A stretch of 64,000 bases of DNA, from assembly GCA_035547695.1 (NCBI GenBank), contig DASZUK010000039.1:160161-224160 (forward strand), written 5' to 3'. Both the position numbers and the translations under genes were made by a program. Within the stretch, counting starts at the first letter, position 1. Every line of letters starts with the position of its first letter. The notes beneath the pieces were generated by a model. That model ran no database searches and was not told the DNA's origin. It worked only from the letters and a program-made list of their open reading frames with translations. This DNA comes from DASZUK01 sp035547695 (GTDB lineage: Bacteria > Actinomycetota > Acidimicrobiia > Acidimicrobiales > RAAP-2). Positions 57,277 through 64,000 of this stretch are shown piece after piece.

Positions 57277-57804
57277 GTGGCCGGCAGTGAGGGTTGGGAC
57301 CGTGCTGCAGTGGAGAAGTTGATAATAGAATCCTCTGCTACCGAGTTAGCAGCGAAAATGTGTGATGCCATATCTCGATTCGACGTCGATGCATTCGCAG
57401 CCTGTTGGGCGTCGGGGGCGAGGTGGAGCGCGGCCGGTCTGTTCTCCGTCGAGGGTCGCGACGAGATCAGGGCCACGTTCGCCGAGCGTCGTGCCGTCTA
57501 CGACTTGTGCACTCAAGAGCTTACGAGTGGCCTCGTCAGCCCGGTGTCCGGCGACGGAACGGTTGCCCTCGCCCGCTGGTTCGTTCGGGAGTTGCAGTGG
57601 CCGCGGGAAGCGCCCCCTCGCTGCGTCATCGGGGCCGCGACAGATTCGCTGGTGTACGAGGACGGCGCGCTGCGAATCGCCGTCCGGCAGTACGTCCTCA
57701 TGTACCAAGGCCCCCCAGACCTCTCGTCTGCGCCTCAACCCTTCTCACTTCCACCACTCGGTAGCGGGAGGGGCCGAAGGGACTCCCCTCCATTGGAAAC
57801 GTGA
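57277..57804 (+). CDS. SnoaL-like/NTF2-fold protein
   Basis: 175 residues from GTG 57277. The N-terminal VEKLIIESSATELAAKMCDAISRFDVDAFAACWASGARWS and VEGRDEIRATFAERRAVYD resemble the cone-shaped alpha+beta barrel (SnoaL/NTF2-like) common in small isomerases, dehydratases and hydrolases of catabolic pathways. The C-terminal ~25 residues are Pro/Gly-rich. The 5' end is markedly AT-richer than the window. Probably co-transcribed with the esterase. Confidence 0.65.
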   Translation: MAGSEGWDRAAVEKLIIESSATELAAKMCDAISRFDVDAFAACWASGARWSAAGLFSVEGRDEIRATFAERRAVYDLCTQELTSGLVSPVSGDGTVALARWFVRELQWPREAPPRCVIGAATDSLVYEDGALRIAVRQYVLMYQGPPDLSSAPQPFSLPPLGSGRGRRDSPPLET

Positions 57805-57917
57805 CCGGCGGCTGCTCGGAGAACCCGGCTCCGACGGTCCAGACCAAGAGCGTCGTCTGCGTCCGAGCGGCTGGGCAGGCTGCGACGCTCGTCGGGGTCC
57901 GGTGTGGTCGCCCAACG

Positions 57918-57949
57918 TTGACAGGGCATCCATGGCCTATATATCATAA
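57918..57949 (+). promoter_or_regulatory. Promoter with island operator (site D)
   Basis: A perfect -35 TTGACA (57918-57923), 18 bases, and TATCAT (57942-57947). The AT-rich CTATATATCATAA at 57937-57949 matches the shared core. Initiation would fall near 57954, giving a very short leader to the SDR start at 57971. Confidence 0.7.
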
Positions 57950-57970
57950 ATCAGATTGGGGGTGGCTATC

Positions 57971-58888
57971 GTGGAGCAGGTGCGGTTCGACGGCCAAGTG
58001 GCCGTCATCTCCGGAGCGGGGAGGGGTCTCGGGCGGGCGCACGCCCTCCTCCTCGCCGCCCGGGGAGCCAAGGTGGTGGTGAACGACCTGGGCACCGAGA
58101 TCCGCGGTGGCGGATCGTCGCAGGAGCCGGCCAGCGCGGTGGCCGACGAGATCCGGGCTGCCGGAGGGGAGGCGATCCCGCACTTCGGCGACGTGGCCGA
58201 CCCGGAGGGGCCGTCGGCGGTGGAGGCGGCGGTGGCCGAGTACGGCCGGGTCGACATCGTGATCAGCAACGCCGGCTACTCCAAGTACGTCGCCTTCGGC
58301 GAGAGCTCGATCGACGACCTGCAGCACCTGCTCCGCCTGCACGTGCACGGGGCCTACAACCTGTGCCGGGCGGCCTGGCCCCACTTCGTCGGCCAGGGCT
58401 ACGGTCGGATCGTCCTCACCACCTCGAGTGCCGGCCTCTACGGGACCTTCGACCGGGTGCCCTACTCGACGGCCAAGATGGCCCTCGTCGGCATGACCAA
58501 GTCGCTGGCCATCGACGGGGCCGACGCCGGCATCCGGGCCAACGCCGTGGCCCCGGCGGCCTTCACCCGGCTGAGCGCCAACGGGGCCGTCCCGGAGATG
58601 CGGGAGAAGATGGAGCGCGAGGGCCGGCCGGAGCTGGTGTCGCCGGTGTTCGCCTGGCTGGCCCATCCCGACTGCCCGGTGACCGGCGAGACCTTCCACG
58701 TGAGCGCCGGCCGGGTCTCCCACGTGTTCGTCGGCGAGACCGCCGGCTACGTCGACCCCGAACTGACCGTCGAGGACGTCCGGGACCACTGGGCGGAGCT
58801 CAACGACGCCGAGGGCTACCTGGTGCCGGCCAACTCCTACGCCTCCCAGTTCGAGGCCATGCGGATCGCCCGGGAGGCCACGGTATGA
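57971..58888 (+). CDS. SDR (MFE-2-like), first gene of the island amidohydrolase operon
   Basis: 305 residues from GTG 57971, which follows a GGGGGTGG ribosome-binding-like run; TTG 57956 and GTG 57962 are in frame but lie at or very near the predicted transcript start. VRFDGQVAVISGAGRGLGRAHALLLAARGAKVVVNDLG is the MFE-2-like SDR opening; SNAG, TTSSAGLYG and YSTAKMAL supply the catalytic residues. The NNAG motif reads SNAG. It oxidises a hydroxy intermediate, possibly a CoA ester. Its stop overlaps the next ATG (ATGA). Third-position GC is as high as in core genes, unlike the neighbouring island genes. Confidence 0.86.
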   Translation: MEQVRFDGQVAVISGAGRGLGRAHALLLAARGAKVVVNDLGTEIRGGGSSQEPASAVADEIRAAGGEAIPHFGDVADPEGPSAVEAAVAEYGRVDIVISNAGYSKYVAFGESSIDDLQHLLRLHVHGAYNLCRAAWPHFVGQGYGRIVLTTSSAGLYGTFDRVPYSTAKMALVGMTKSLAIDGADAGIRANAVAPAAFTRLSANGAVPEMREKMEREGRPELVSPVFAWLAHPDCPVTGETFHVSAGRVSHVFVGETAGYVDPELTVEDVRDHWAELNDAEGYLVPANSYASQFEAMRIAREATV

Positions 58889-60162
58889 CGACGGCGGCCA
58901 CGGCGTTCGGAGACCTGAAGGTGGTCGACTGCGACGCCCACTTCACCGAGCCGGCCGACCTGTGGACCTCCCGGGCCCCCAAGGCCATGCGCGACCGGGT
59001 CCCGGTGCAGCGCACCCGGGACGGGATGACCAAGTGGTACCTCGACGGCGAGCTCTGGGCCAGCATCGGCGGCAACACCATCGCCGCCGGGGCGCAGAAG
59101 GTGCTGGGGACCAACTCGGTGCAGCCGTTCGAGGCCGTCGACCCCGCCGCCTGGGACCCCGCCGCCCGGCTGGCCCTGATGGACCGAGTCGGCATCCACG
59201 CCCAGGTGCTCTACCCCAACGGAATCGGGTTCTCCTCCAACCACATCTTCGCCGTCGACGACCTGGAGCAGCGGGTGGCCATCCTGCGGATGTACAACGA
59301 CTTCCTGGTCGACGTGCAGCGACAGGGCCGGGGCCGGCTGTTCCCCCAGGCGCTGCTCCCCATCTGGGACATGGACCTGACGGTGGCCGAGATGACCCGG
59401 CTGGTCGACCAGGGCATCACCGGCTTCACCCTGTCGGACCGGCCCGAGCTGCTCGGCCTCGGGGAGCTGGCCGACCCCTACTTCGAGCCCATGTGGGACC
59501 TGTTCGACCAGTCGGGCACCGTGGCCAACTTCCACATCGGGTCGGGGGCCAGGAAAGAAGAGATGGAGCGGGCCCGGGCCCGGTACTCCCACCGGGCGGG
59601 CCGGGCTGCTCCGTCTGAGCCCGCATCGCCAGCCACCCCGGAGGTGCCGACGGTGGCCGAGCCGGCGTGGAGCTCGTTCGACCGCCAGCGCAGCCTGGCG
59701 GTGACCTCGGCCCTCATGTACATGAGCAATGCCCGGATCGTGGCCAACCTCTGCATGAGCAACCTCTTCGACCGGCACCCGGGGCTCAAGATCGTGTCGG
59801 CCGAGAGCGGCATCGGCTGGGTGCCGTTCGTGCTGGAGGCCCTCGAGTACCAGTTGGACGAGATGGTGACCGAGGCCGACGAGCGGTCGTTCCAGCAGCG
59901 ACGGCCGACGGACTACTTCCGGGACCACATGTACGTCACCTTCTGGTTCGAGAAGGTGGCGCCCCGGAAGCTCCTGGCCGACGTCGGCATCGGCAACGTG
60001 CTGGTGGAGACCGACATCCCCCACGCCACCTGCCTGTTCCCCGATCCGGCGGCCCACTTCGCCGCGGCGTTCGACGGCGTGGAGCCGGAGGTCCGCCGGC
60101 GGGTCCTGCAGGACAACGCCGCCGAGCTGTACGGGATCTCGTTGGACGGCGTCGGACGTTGA
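58885..60162 (+). CDS. Amidohydrolase-2 family protein (island, 3)
   Basis: 425 residues; ATG overlaps the SDR stop. VVDCDAHFTEP is the first metal motif (D-x-H), VLYPNGIGFSSNH and FHIGSG follow, LKIVSAESGIGWVPFVLEALEYQLDE is the family helix, and the terminal Asp is in VLVETDIPHATCLFP. This arrangement, with ETDxPH, is common in amidohydrolase-2 proteins of actinobacterial lipid and aromatic catabolic clusters. Hydrolase or decarboxylase on a CoA-linked or cyclic acid is possible; exact reaction unknown. Confidence 0.85.
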   Translation: MTTAATAFGDLKVVDCDAHFTEPADLWTSRAPKAMRDRVPVQRTRDGMTKWYLDGELWASIGGNTIAAGAQKVLGTNSVQPFEAVDPAAWDPAARLALMDRVGIHAQVLYPNGIGFSSNHIFAVDDLEQRVAILRMYNDFLVDVQRQGRGRLFPQALLPIWDMDLTVAEMTRLVDQGITGFTLSDRPELLGLGELADPYFEPMWDLFDQSGTVANFHIGSGARKEEMERARARYSHRAGRAAPSEPASPATPEVPTVAEPAWSSFDRQRSLAVTSALMYMSNARIVANLCMSNLFDRHPGLKIVSAESGIGWVPFVLEALEYQLDEMVTEADERSFQQRRPTDYFRDHMYVTFWFEKVAPRKLLADVGIGNVLVETDIPHATCLFPDPAAHFAAAFDGVEPEVRRRVLQDNAAELYGISLDGVGR

Positions 60163-60236
60163 GAAGAGCGGTGGCGGGTCAGGTATCAAGCGATCGGTCG
60201 GCCAGTAGCGGAACCACGAGTTCGGGAGGAAATGCG

Positions 60237-61517
60237 ATGGGTGGGGAATCGGGGACGAACGGGACGAGCACCCGGCAGGTGGTGATCTCGTCGGACTGCC
60301 ATGCCGGGGCGTCGGTCATGGGCTACCGGGACTACCTGGAGCAGGAGTGGCACGAGGAGTTCGACGCCTGGGCGCAGGACTTCGCCGATCCGTGGGACGA
60401 CGAGGGCGACGATCGGATCCGGATGGGGGTGGCCTCGGGGAGCTCGTCGTGGAGCTGGGACGGTGACACCAGGACCAGGCTGCTCGACCAGGACGGCATC
60501 ACCGCCGAGGTGCTGTTCCCCAACACGGCCCCGCCGTTCTTCCCCTCCGGGGTGCTCACCGCGTCGGTCCCGGTGGACCGCGACGACTACCGGCGGCGGT
60601 TCGCCGGCCTGCGAGCCCACAACCGGTGGCTGGCCGACTTCTGCAATGCCCTCCCCGGGCGGAGGGCGGGGATCGCTCAGATCTTCCTCAACGACGTGGA
60701 CGACGCGGTGGCCGAGATCCGGGCGGCCGCCGACCTGGGCCTGAAGGGCATCCTGCTCCCGGGTGACGCCCTGGTGACCGTACCGCTGTACTACCCCCGC
60801 TACGAGCCGGTCTGGCAGGTGTGCGAGGAGCTCGGGCTGCCGGTCCACCGGCACGGCAACCTGCCGGCCGATGCCGCCTCGGCCGAGACCGGACCGGCCG
60901 GGCCGGCGGTCGGGGCGATGGAGAGCGGCTTCTTCGGGCGTCGCGGCCTGGCCCACCTGATCTTCGCCGGGGTGTTCGAGCGCCATCCCGACCTGGTGAT
61001 GGTGCTGACCGAGGTGGGTTCGGGCTGGGTGCCCCAGTACCTGGCCGAGCTGGACGCCCTGTGGGGCGGCGCCCAGATGAAGGGCTCGATCCTCAACTAC
61101 TTCGCCGGCGAGGCGGCCCAGTATCTCCCGGCGCCGCCGAGCGAGTACTTCGCCCGCCAGTGCTACCTGGGCTCCAGCCTGTTCACCGGGGCCGAAGGGG
61201 CCATGCGGGAGGAGATCGGCGTCGGCAAGATCATGTGGGGGTCGGACTTCCCCCATATGGAGGGGAGCTACCCCTACAGCAAGGAGGCCATCCAGGCCGC
61301 CTTCGCCGGGGCGCCGGCCGACGACGCCCGGCAGATGCTGGCCGGGACGGCGGCGGCGGTCTACGGCTTCGACCTCGACGCCCTGCAGTTGGTGGCCGAC
61401 CGCATCGGCTCGCCGCTGGCCGAGCTCCTGACCGAGCCCCCCTCCTGGCCGCGCTTCCCGGAGGACACGGTGACGCCGGCCCTCTCGACCCAGAACGTCT
61501 ACCTCCAGCAGGACTGA
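60237..61517 (+). CDS. Amidohydrolase-2 family protein (island, 4)
   Basis: 426 residues from ATG 60237 behind GGGAGGA. VVISSDCHAGA is motif one, VLFPNTAPPFFP and LGLPVHRHGNLPA the mid-barrel His segment, LVMVLTEVGSGWVPQYLAELDALWG the helix, and IMWGSDFPHMEGSYPYSKEAI the terminal Asp. The paired genes 3 and 4 are more like each other than like island copies 1 and 2, and may form a hetero-oligomer or act in sequence. The intergenic gap is 74 bases, so co-transcription is likely. Confidence 0.86.
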   Translation: MGGESGTNGTSTRQVVISSDCHAGASVMGYRDYLEQEWHEEFDAWAQDFADPWDDEGDDRIRMGVASGSSSWSWDGDTRTRLLDQDGITAEVLFPNTAPPFFPSGVLTASVPVDRDDYRRRFAGLRAHNRWLADFCNALPGRRAGIAQIFLNDVDDAVAEIRAAADLGLKGILLPGDALVTVPLYYPRYEPVWQVCEELGLPVHRHGNLPADAASAETGPAGPAVGAMESGFFGRRGLAHLIFAGVFERHPDLVMVLTEVGSGWVPQYLAELDALWGGAQMKGSILNYFAGEAAQYLPAPPSEYFARQCYLGSSLFTGAEGAMREEIGVGKIMWGSDFPHMEGSYPYSKEAIQAAFAGAPADDARQMLAGTAAAVYGFDLDALQLVADRIGSPLAELLTEPPSWPRFPEDTVTPALSTQNVYLQQD

Positions 61518-61533
61518 GCCGGACGGGCTACGG

Positions 61534-62031
61534 ATGAGACTGGCACCTTCACACATCGGGCTTTGCATCTCCGACCTCGAACGTTCCGTTCGGTTCTACG
61601 AGGGGTTGGGCTTCCAGAGACGGGCCAAATACACCGTTTCTGGCCAGGAGATCGATCAGGTCTTGGAACTTCCAGGAACCAACATGCGGGGACAGTTCCT
61701 GCAGCTCGACCACCTCGTCATCGAGCTCCTCGAAATTCTTGACCCAGGAATCGAGGGAGCCTTCGGGCATCAGGCATTCAACCGTCCAGGTCTAACGCAC
61801 CTCTCGTTCGAGGTCGATGACATCCAGGCGGCAAGCCACCGTATCCGAGCTCTTGGTGGCGACGATCGGATGCATACCCTCACTATCTTTGCCGAGTTCG
61901 GTGACGGGACCAACAACGGCTCGAAAGGAATGATGTGCGCGGACCCCGATGGCAATCGGATCGAATTGCTGAAGACGAGTGGGCGAACAGGGGCCTTGAG
62001 CCCCCGGCTCTGCTGGGAGATCGACGCTTGA
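61534..62031 (+). CDS. VOC-family (glyoxalase/dioxygenase fold) protein
   Basis: 165 residues. PSHIGLCISDLERSVRFYEGLGFQRRAKY supplies the first metal His, LTHLSFEVDDIQAASHRIRALGG the second half, and MMCADPDGNRIELLKT the terminal Glu ligand. Small VOC proteins include epimerases, glyoxalases and extradiol dioxygenases. It starts 16 bases after amidohydrolase 4, so it probably ends the operon. Codon usage is less GC-extreme than the two genes before it. Confidence 0.85.
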   Translation: MRLAPSHIGLCISDLERSVRFYEGLGFQRRAKYTVSGQEIDQVLELPGTNMRGQFLQLDHLVIELLEILDPGIEGAFGHQAFNRPGLTHLSFEVDDIQAASHRIRALGGDDRMHTLTIFAEFGDGTNNGSKGMMCADPDGNRIELLKTSGRTGALSPRLCWEIDA

Positions 62032-62096
62032 ACAGCGAGGCGCAGCTCAGGTCTGAATGATCCGGTCAAGGGATCGCAACAATTTCGGAAAAGCGC

Positions 62097-62126
62097 TTGA
62101 TCCCATAAGGTAATATATCTTATACT
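62097..62126 (+). promoter_or_regulatory. Promoter with island operator (site E)
   Basis: TTGATC (62097-62102), 18 bases, TATACT (62121-62126). The spacer and -10 read AATATATCTTATACTAG, matching the shared ATATCNTAT core with T at the variable position. It precedes the substrate-binding protein gene by about 140 bases. Confidence 0.65.
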
Positions 62127-62264
62127 AGTAAGGGTCCCCAGAGTAAGCGGGGCCAGGCGGGGGCGTCTTACCGGCGGCGGAAGGCCGGCGTTGGGCTTGC
62201 TCTCGGAGCACCATGCGGACCGTCTGCGTGGGTGCGTAGTACCGACAAATCGGGAGGGGAGACA

Positions 62265-63422
62265 GTGTCAAGGCTCGAATTGCGGCGGGCATTCGGAAGG
62301 CGTCGCCGTGTCGGGGTAGCGGCGGCGGCGCTGCCGTTGCTGGCGGTGGCCGGGTTGGGGGCGGTGGGGACCGCGCCGGCGGGTGCGGCGACAGCCAAGC
62401 TGGCCCAAGCGCAACAGCAGATAAATAAGTACCTTCCGTCACCAAAGAAGATCGTTCAGAACGTGCCGCTCAAGCACACTCCGACAAAGGGCAAGGTGCT
62501 CATCTCGCTGATCTCAAACGAGCCCGGCGGTGGTGCCTACTACCCGGCGCTCGAGGCGGCCACCAAGGCGGCCGGCTGGACATACAAGACGGTGACCTAC
62601 ACCAACACCGACGCCGCCAGCATCGCCCAGGCCTACGCCACCGCCCTCCAGCAGCATCCGACGGCGGTCACGATGGCCGGGTTCCCTCAGACAATGATCG
62701 GGACAACAAACATAAAGGCCTACCAGGCAGCACATGTTCCCATCATCCTGGTTGGTGACGCCGGTGTGAAGACAAACACAGTTGTCAAGGGAACGCCGGG
62801 CGGTCCGCCAACCGATGTGCTCTCGGGGCAGTTGGAGGCCGATGAACTGGCCGTCAACTCGAAGGGCAAAGGGAGCGCCGTCGTCGTCAGCCTGACAGCG
62901 TACCCCCTGATGGTCATCCAGAAAAACGCATTTCTAAAGCAGACCAAGAAGGTGTGCCCGAAATGCAAGACCAATGTGCTCAGCCTGACCCTGACAGAGG
63001 TGAACGGTGGTCAGGCCAACAGCACCATCGTCTCGGCGCTGAAGTCTCATCCGACAGCCAAGTACCTGGTCATCCTCGATGCCCCGATCGCCGACGGCTG
63101 GGCCGAGGCCCTGAAGGCGGCCGGAATGACAAACATCAAGGTTGAGGGTGGTGGCATGGACAAGACAGCGGCCAGTCAGGTGAAGCTCGGTAGGGCCTTC
63201 GCCTTCACGCCCTATGGCCAAGACGTAGCCGCCCAGGGTGCGATTGACTTGGCGTTGCGGTTCAGCGAGACAATGCCGACGAACCACAACAACGACCTGC
63301 TGCCCATGCAGGTGCTGACTCCGAAGAACATCGGAACGATCACCACATGGCAGTTCCCGGCGAGCTCCCTGCAGCAGTACGAGAAGCTGTGGAAGGTCCC
63401 GACCACCGGGAACACAGGCTGA
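62265..63422 (+). CDS. Sugar-type ABC transporter substrate-binding protein
   Basis: 385 residues from GTG 62265, behind GGGAGGGGAGACA. The signal peptide has an Arg-rich n-region (LRRAFGRRRR) and a core ending GTAPAGAAT. The mature part is a Peripla_BP_4-type fold: GKVLISLISNEPGGGAYYPALEAATKAAG, VTMAGFPQTMIGTTNIKAYQAAHVPIILVGDAG and the later AKYLVILDAPIADGWAEALKAAGM. Such proteins deliver sugars or other small polar molecules to an RbsAC-type importer, and the next two genes are its ATPase remnant and permease. Thr is often encoded by ACA. Confidence 0.85.
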   Translation: MSRLELRRAFGRRRRVGVAAAALPLLAVAGLGAVGTAPAGAATAKLAQAQQQINKYLPSPKKIVQNVPLKHTPTKGKVLISLISNEPGGGAYYPALEAATKAAGWTYKTVTYTNTDAASIAQAYATALQQHPTAVTMAGFPQTMIGTTNIKAYQAAHVPIILVGDAGVKTNTVVKGTPGGPPTDVLSGQLEADELAVNSKGKGSAVVVSLTAYPLMVIQKNAFLKQTKKVCPKCKTNVLSLTLTEVNGGQANSTIVSALKSHPTAKYLVILDAPIADGWAEALKAAGMTNIKVEGGGMDKTAASQVKLGRAFAFTPYGQDVAAQGAIDLALRFSETMPTNHNNDLLPMQVLTPKNIGTITTWQFPASSLQQYEKLWKVPTTGNTG

Positions 63423-63474
63423 GCTCTGCGCCATACGGCAGCGCCCGGGAGCGGCGCCACCCATCCGACGGTGG

Positions 63475-63806
63475 GTGACGCCGCTCCTCCGGGCGCTTCA
63501 GGGCAGGCTCGACGTCCGCGGCCTGTCGAAGTCCTTCGCCAACAACTTTGGCCCTCGACAGCCTGGACCTGGCCATCGCCCCCCGGGAAGATCCACGTCC
63601 CCGCCGGGCAGAACGGGTCGGGCAAGTCGACCCCGATGAAGATCCCCTCGGGCTACCACGTCCCCGATCCGGGCGGCACCGTCCATGTGGCCGGGGAGAT
63701 CCATGTGGCCGGGGAGAGCTGTCGTCCGGCACCGCCGAGTCCTCCTGCGGAGCGGCCTCCGGTTCGTCTATCCGACACCGACGCGAAGCAGGGGGCGGAG
63801 CAGTGA
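63475..63806 (+). pseudogene. Sugar ABC transporter ATPase (RbsA-like), broken
   Basis: The recognisable text is LDVRGLSKSFANN, then LALDSLDLAIAP in another frame, then GKIHVPAGQNGSGKSTPMKIPSGYHVPD in a third. Removing one T from the TTT near 63554 and one C from the CCCCCC near 63584 would restore a normal N-terminus. Even so, three conserved Leu positions around Walker A read Pro, and the protein stops after about 110 codons instead of about 500. Either decay or, for the two homopolymers, sequencing error; the truncation argues for decay. Confidence 0.75.
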
Positions 63807-64000
63807 GACCACTGAGGGGTGGCATCAATCTCGGGTTGGACCGGTTCAGCGGTCTCTACCTCTGGGCGGCGTTCATCATCGGCTTCTCCATCTGGGAGCC
63901 CGACACCTTCCCCACGGCGTCCACCGTGCACTCGGTGGCGTCGTTCCAGGCCATCAACGCCATCATGGGCATCGCCGCCCTGATCCCGCTGGCGGCCAAC
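63803..64000 (+). CDS. Sugar ABC transporter permease (RbsC-like), N-terminal part
   Basis: GTG 63803 overlaps the stop of the ATPase remnant. The 66 visible residues, GLDRFSGLYLWAAFIIGFSIWEPDTFPTASTVHSVASFQAINAIMGIAALIPLAAN, show a first membrane helix and the short loop before the second helix typical of the BPD_transp_2 permeases of ribose-type importers. The gene continues beyond the right edge. If intact, it would need an ATPase encoded elsewhere. Confidence 0.7.
   Translation, partial: MRPLRGGINLGLDRFSGLYLWAAFIIGFSIWEPDTFPTASTVHSVASFQAINAIMGIAALIPLAAN

Overview
This 64-kb window is very GC-rich (third codon positions are almost all G or C in the core genes) and uses many GTG starts and 1-17 base overlaps between genes. 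It is almost certainly from an actinobacterium (Actinomycetota). The run mec-cysO-cysM, a metallo-beta-lactamase-fold enzyme, rph and rdgB matches mycobacterial order. A KstR-type palindrome, a fused two-domain acyl-CoA dehydrogenase and a WS/DGAT acyltransferase fit the same phylum. Large secreted proteins built from 'GGIFxFGxAxFYGSMGG' repeats suggest class Acidimicrobiia; that class is an inference.

Layout. (1) 1-7332: a four-gene SMC-type anti-plasmid (Wadjet-like) operon, DUF2397-DUF2398-SMC-DUF2399, entering from the left edge and abutting the 3' end of the tmRNA gene. (2) 7610-13239: ssrA and smpB (trans-translation), then mec-cysO-cysM (sulfur-carrier cysteine synthesis), a phosphodiesterase-like MBL protein, RNase PH and the RdgB/HAM1 nucleotide-house-cleaning enzyme. 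(3) 13298-22145: lipid/steroid-type acyl-CoA enzymes around a KstR-like operator, a phosphoesterase, SDRs, a Lon-substrate-domain protein, an alpha/beta hydrolase and tRNA-Leu. (4) 22266-44122: clpP, then a surface-glycan region with a Wzm/Wzt-type ABC exporter, four GT4-like glycosyltransferases, two degenerate methyltransferase-like proteins each coupled to a glycosyltransferase, a beta-helix exoprotein, three secreted repeat proteins (one with a SpoIID domain), and an Rrf2 regulator divergent from an NAD(P)-binding protein. (5) 44119-50573: enoyl-CoA hydratase, 1-Cys peroxiredoxin, acyl-CoA synthetase, oligoribonuclease, dUTPase and WS/DGAT.

(6) 50895-64000: an accessory catabolic island. 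It starts at tRNA-Gly, carries the C-terminal remnant of a tyrosine integrase 100 bp further on, and has lower and more uneven GC. It encodes four amidohydrolase-2 enzymes, two paralogous MES/HNL-like esterases, an SDR, SnoaL-like and VOC proteins, an FCD-GntR regulator and a sugar-type ABC importer whose ATPase gene is broken. AT-rich sites with a core close to ATATCGTAT sit on the promoters of five or six of its transcription units, usually over the -10 element. This looks like one previously undescribed regulon controlled by the island's own GntR protein.

The most notable items are that candidate regulon, the Wadjet-like operon at the ssrA attachment hot spot with an altered Toprim motif in its nuclease subunit, the KstR-type operator beside the fused acyl-CoA dehydrogenase, the shared surface-repeat module, and the duplicated methyltransferase-like plus glycosyltransferase cassettes. 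All names rest on reading motifs by eye; no database search was run.
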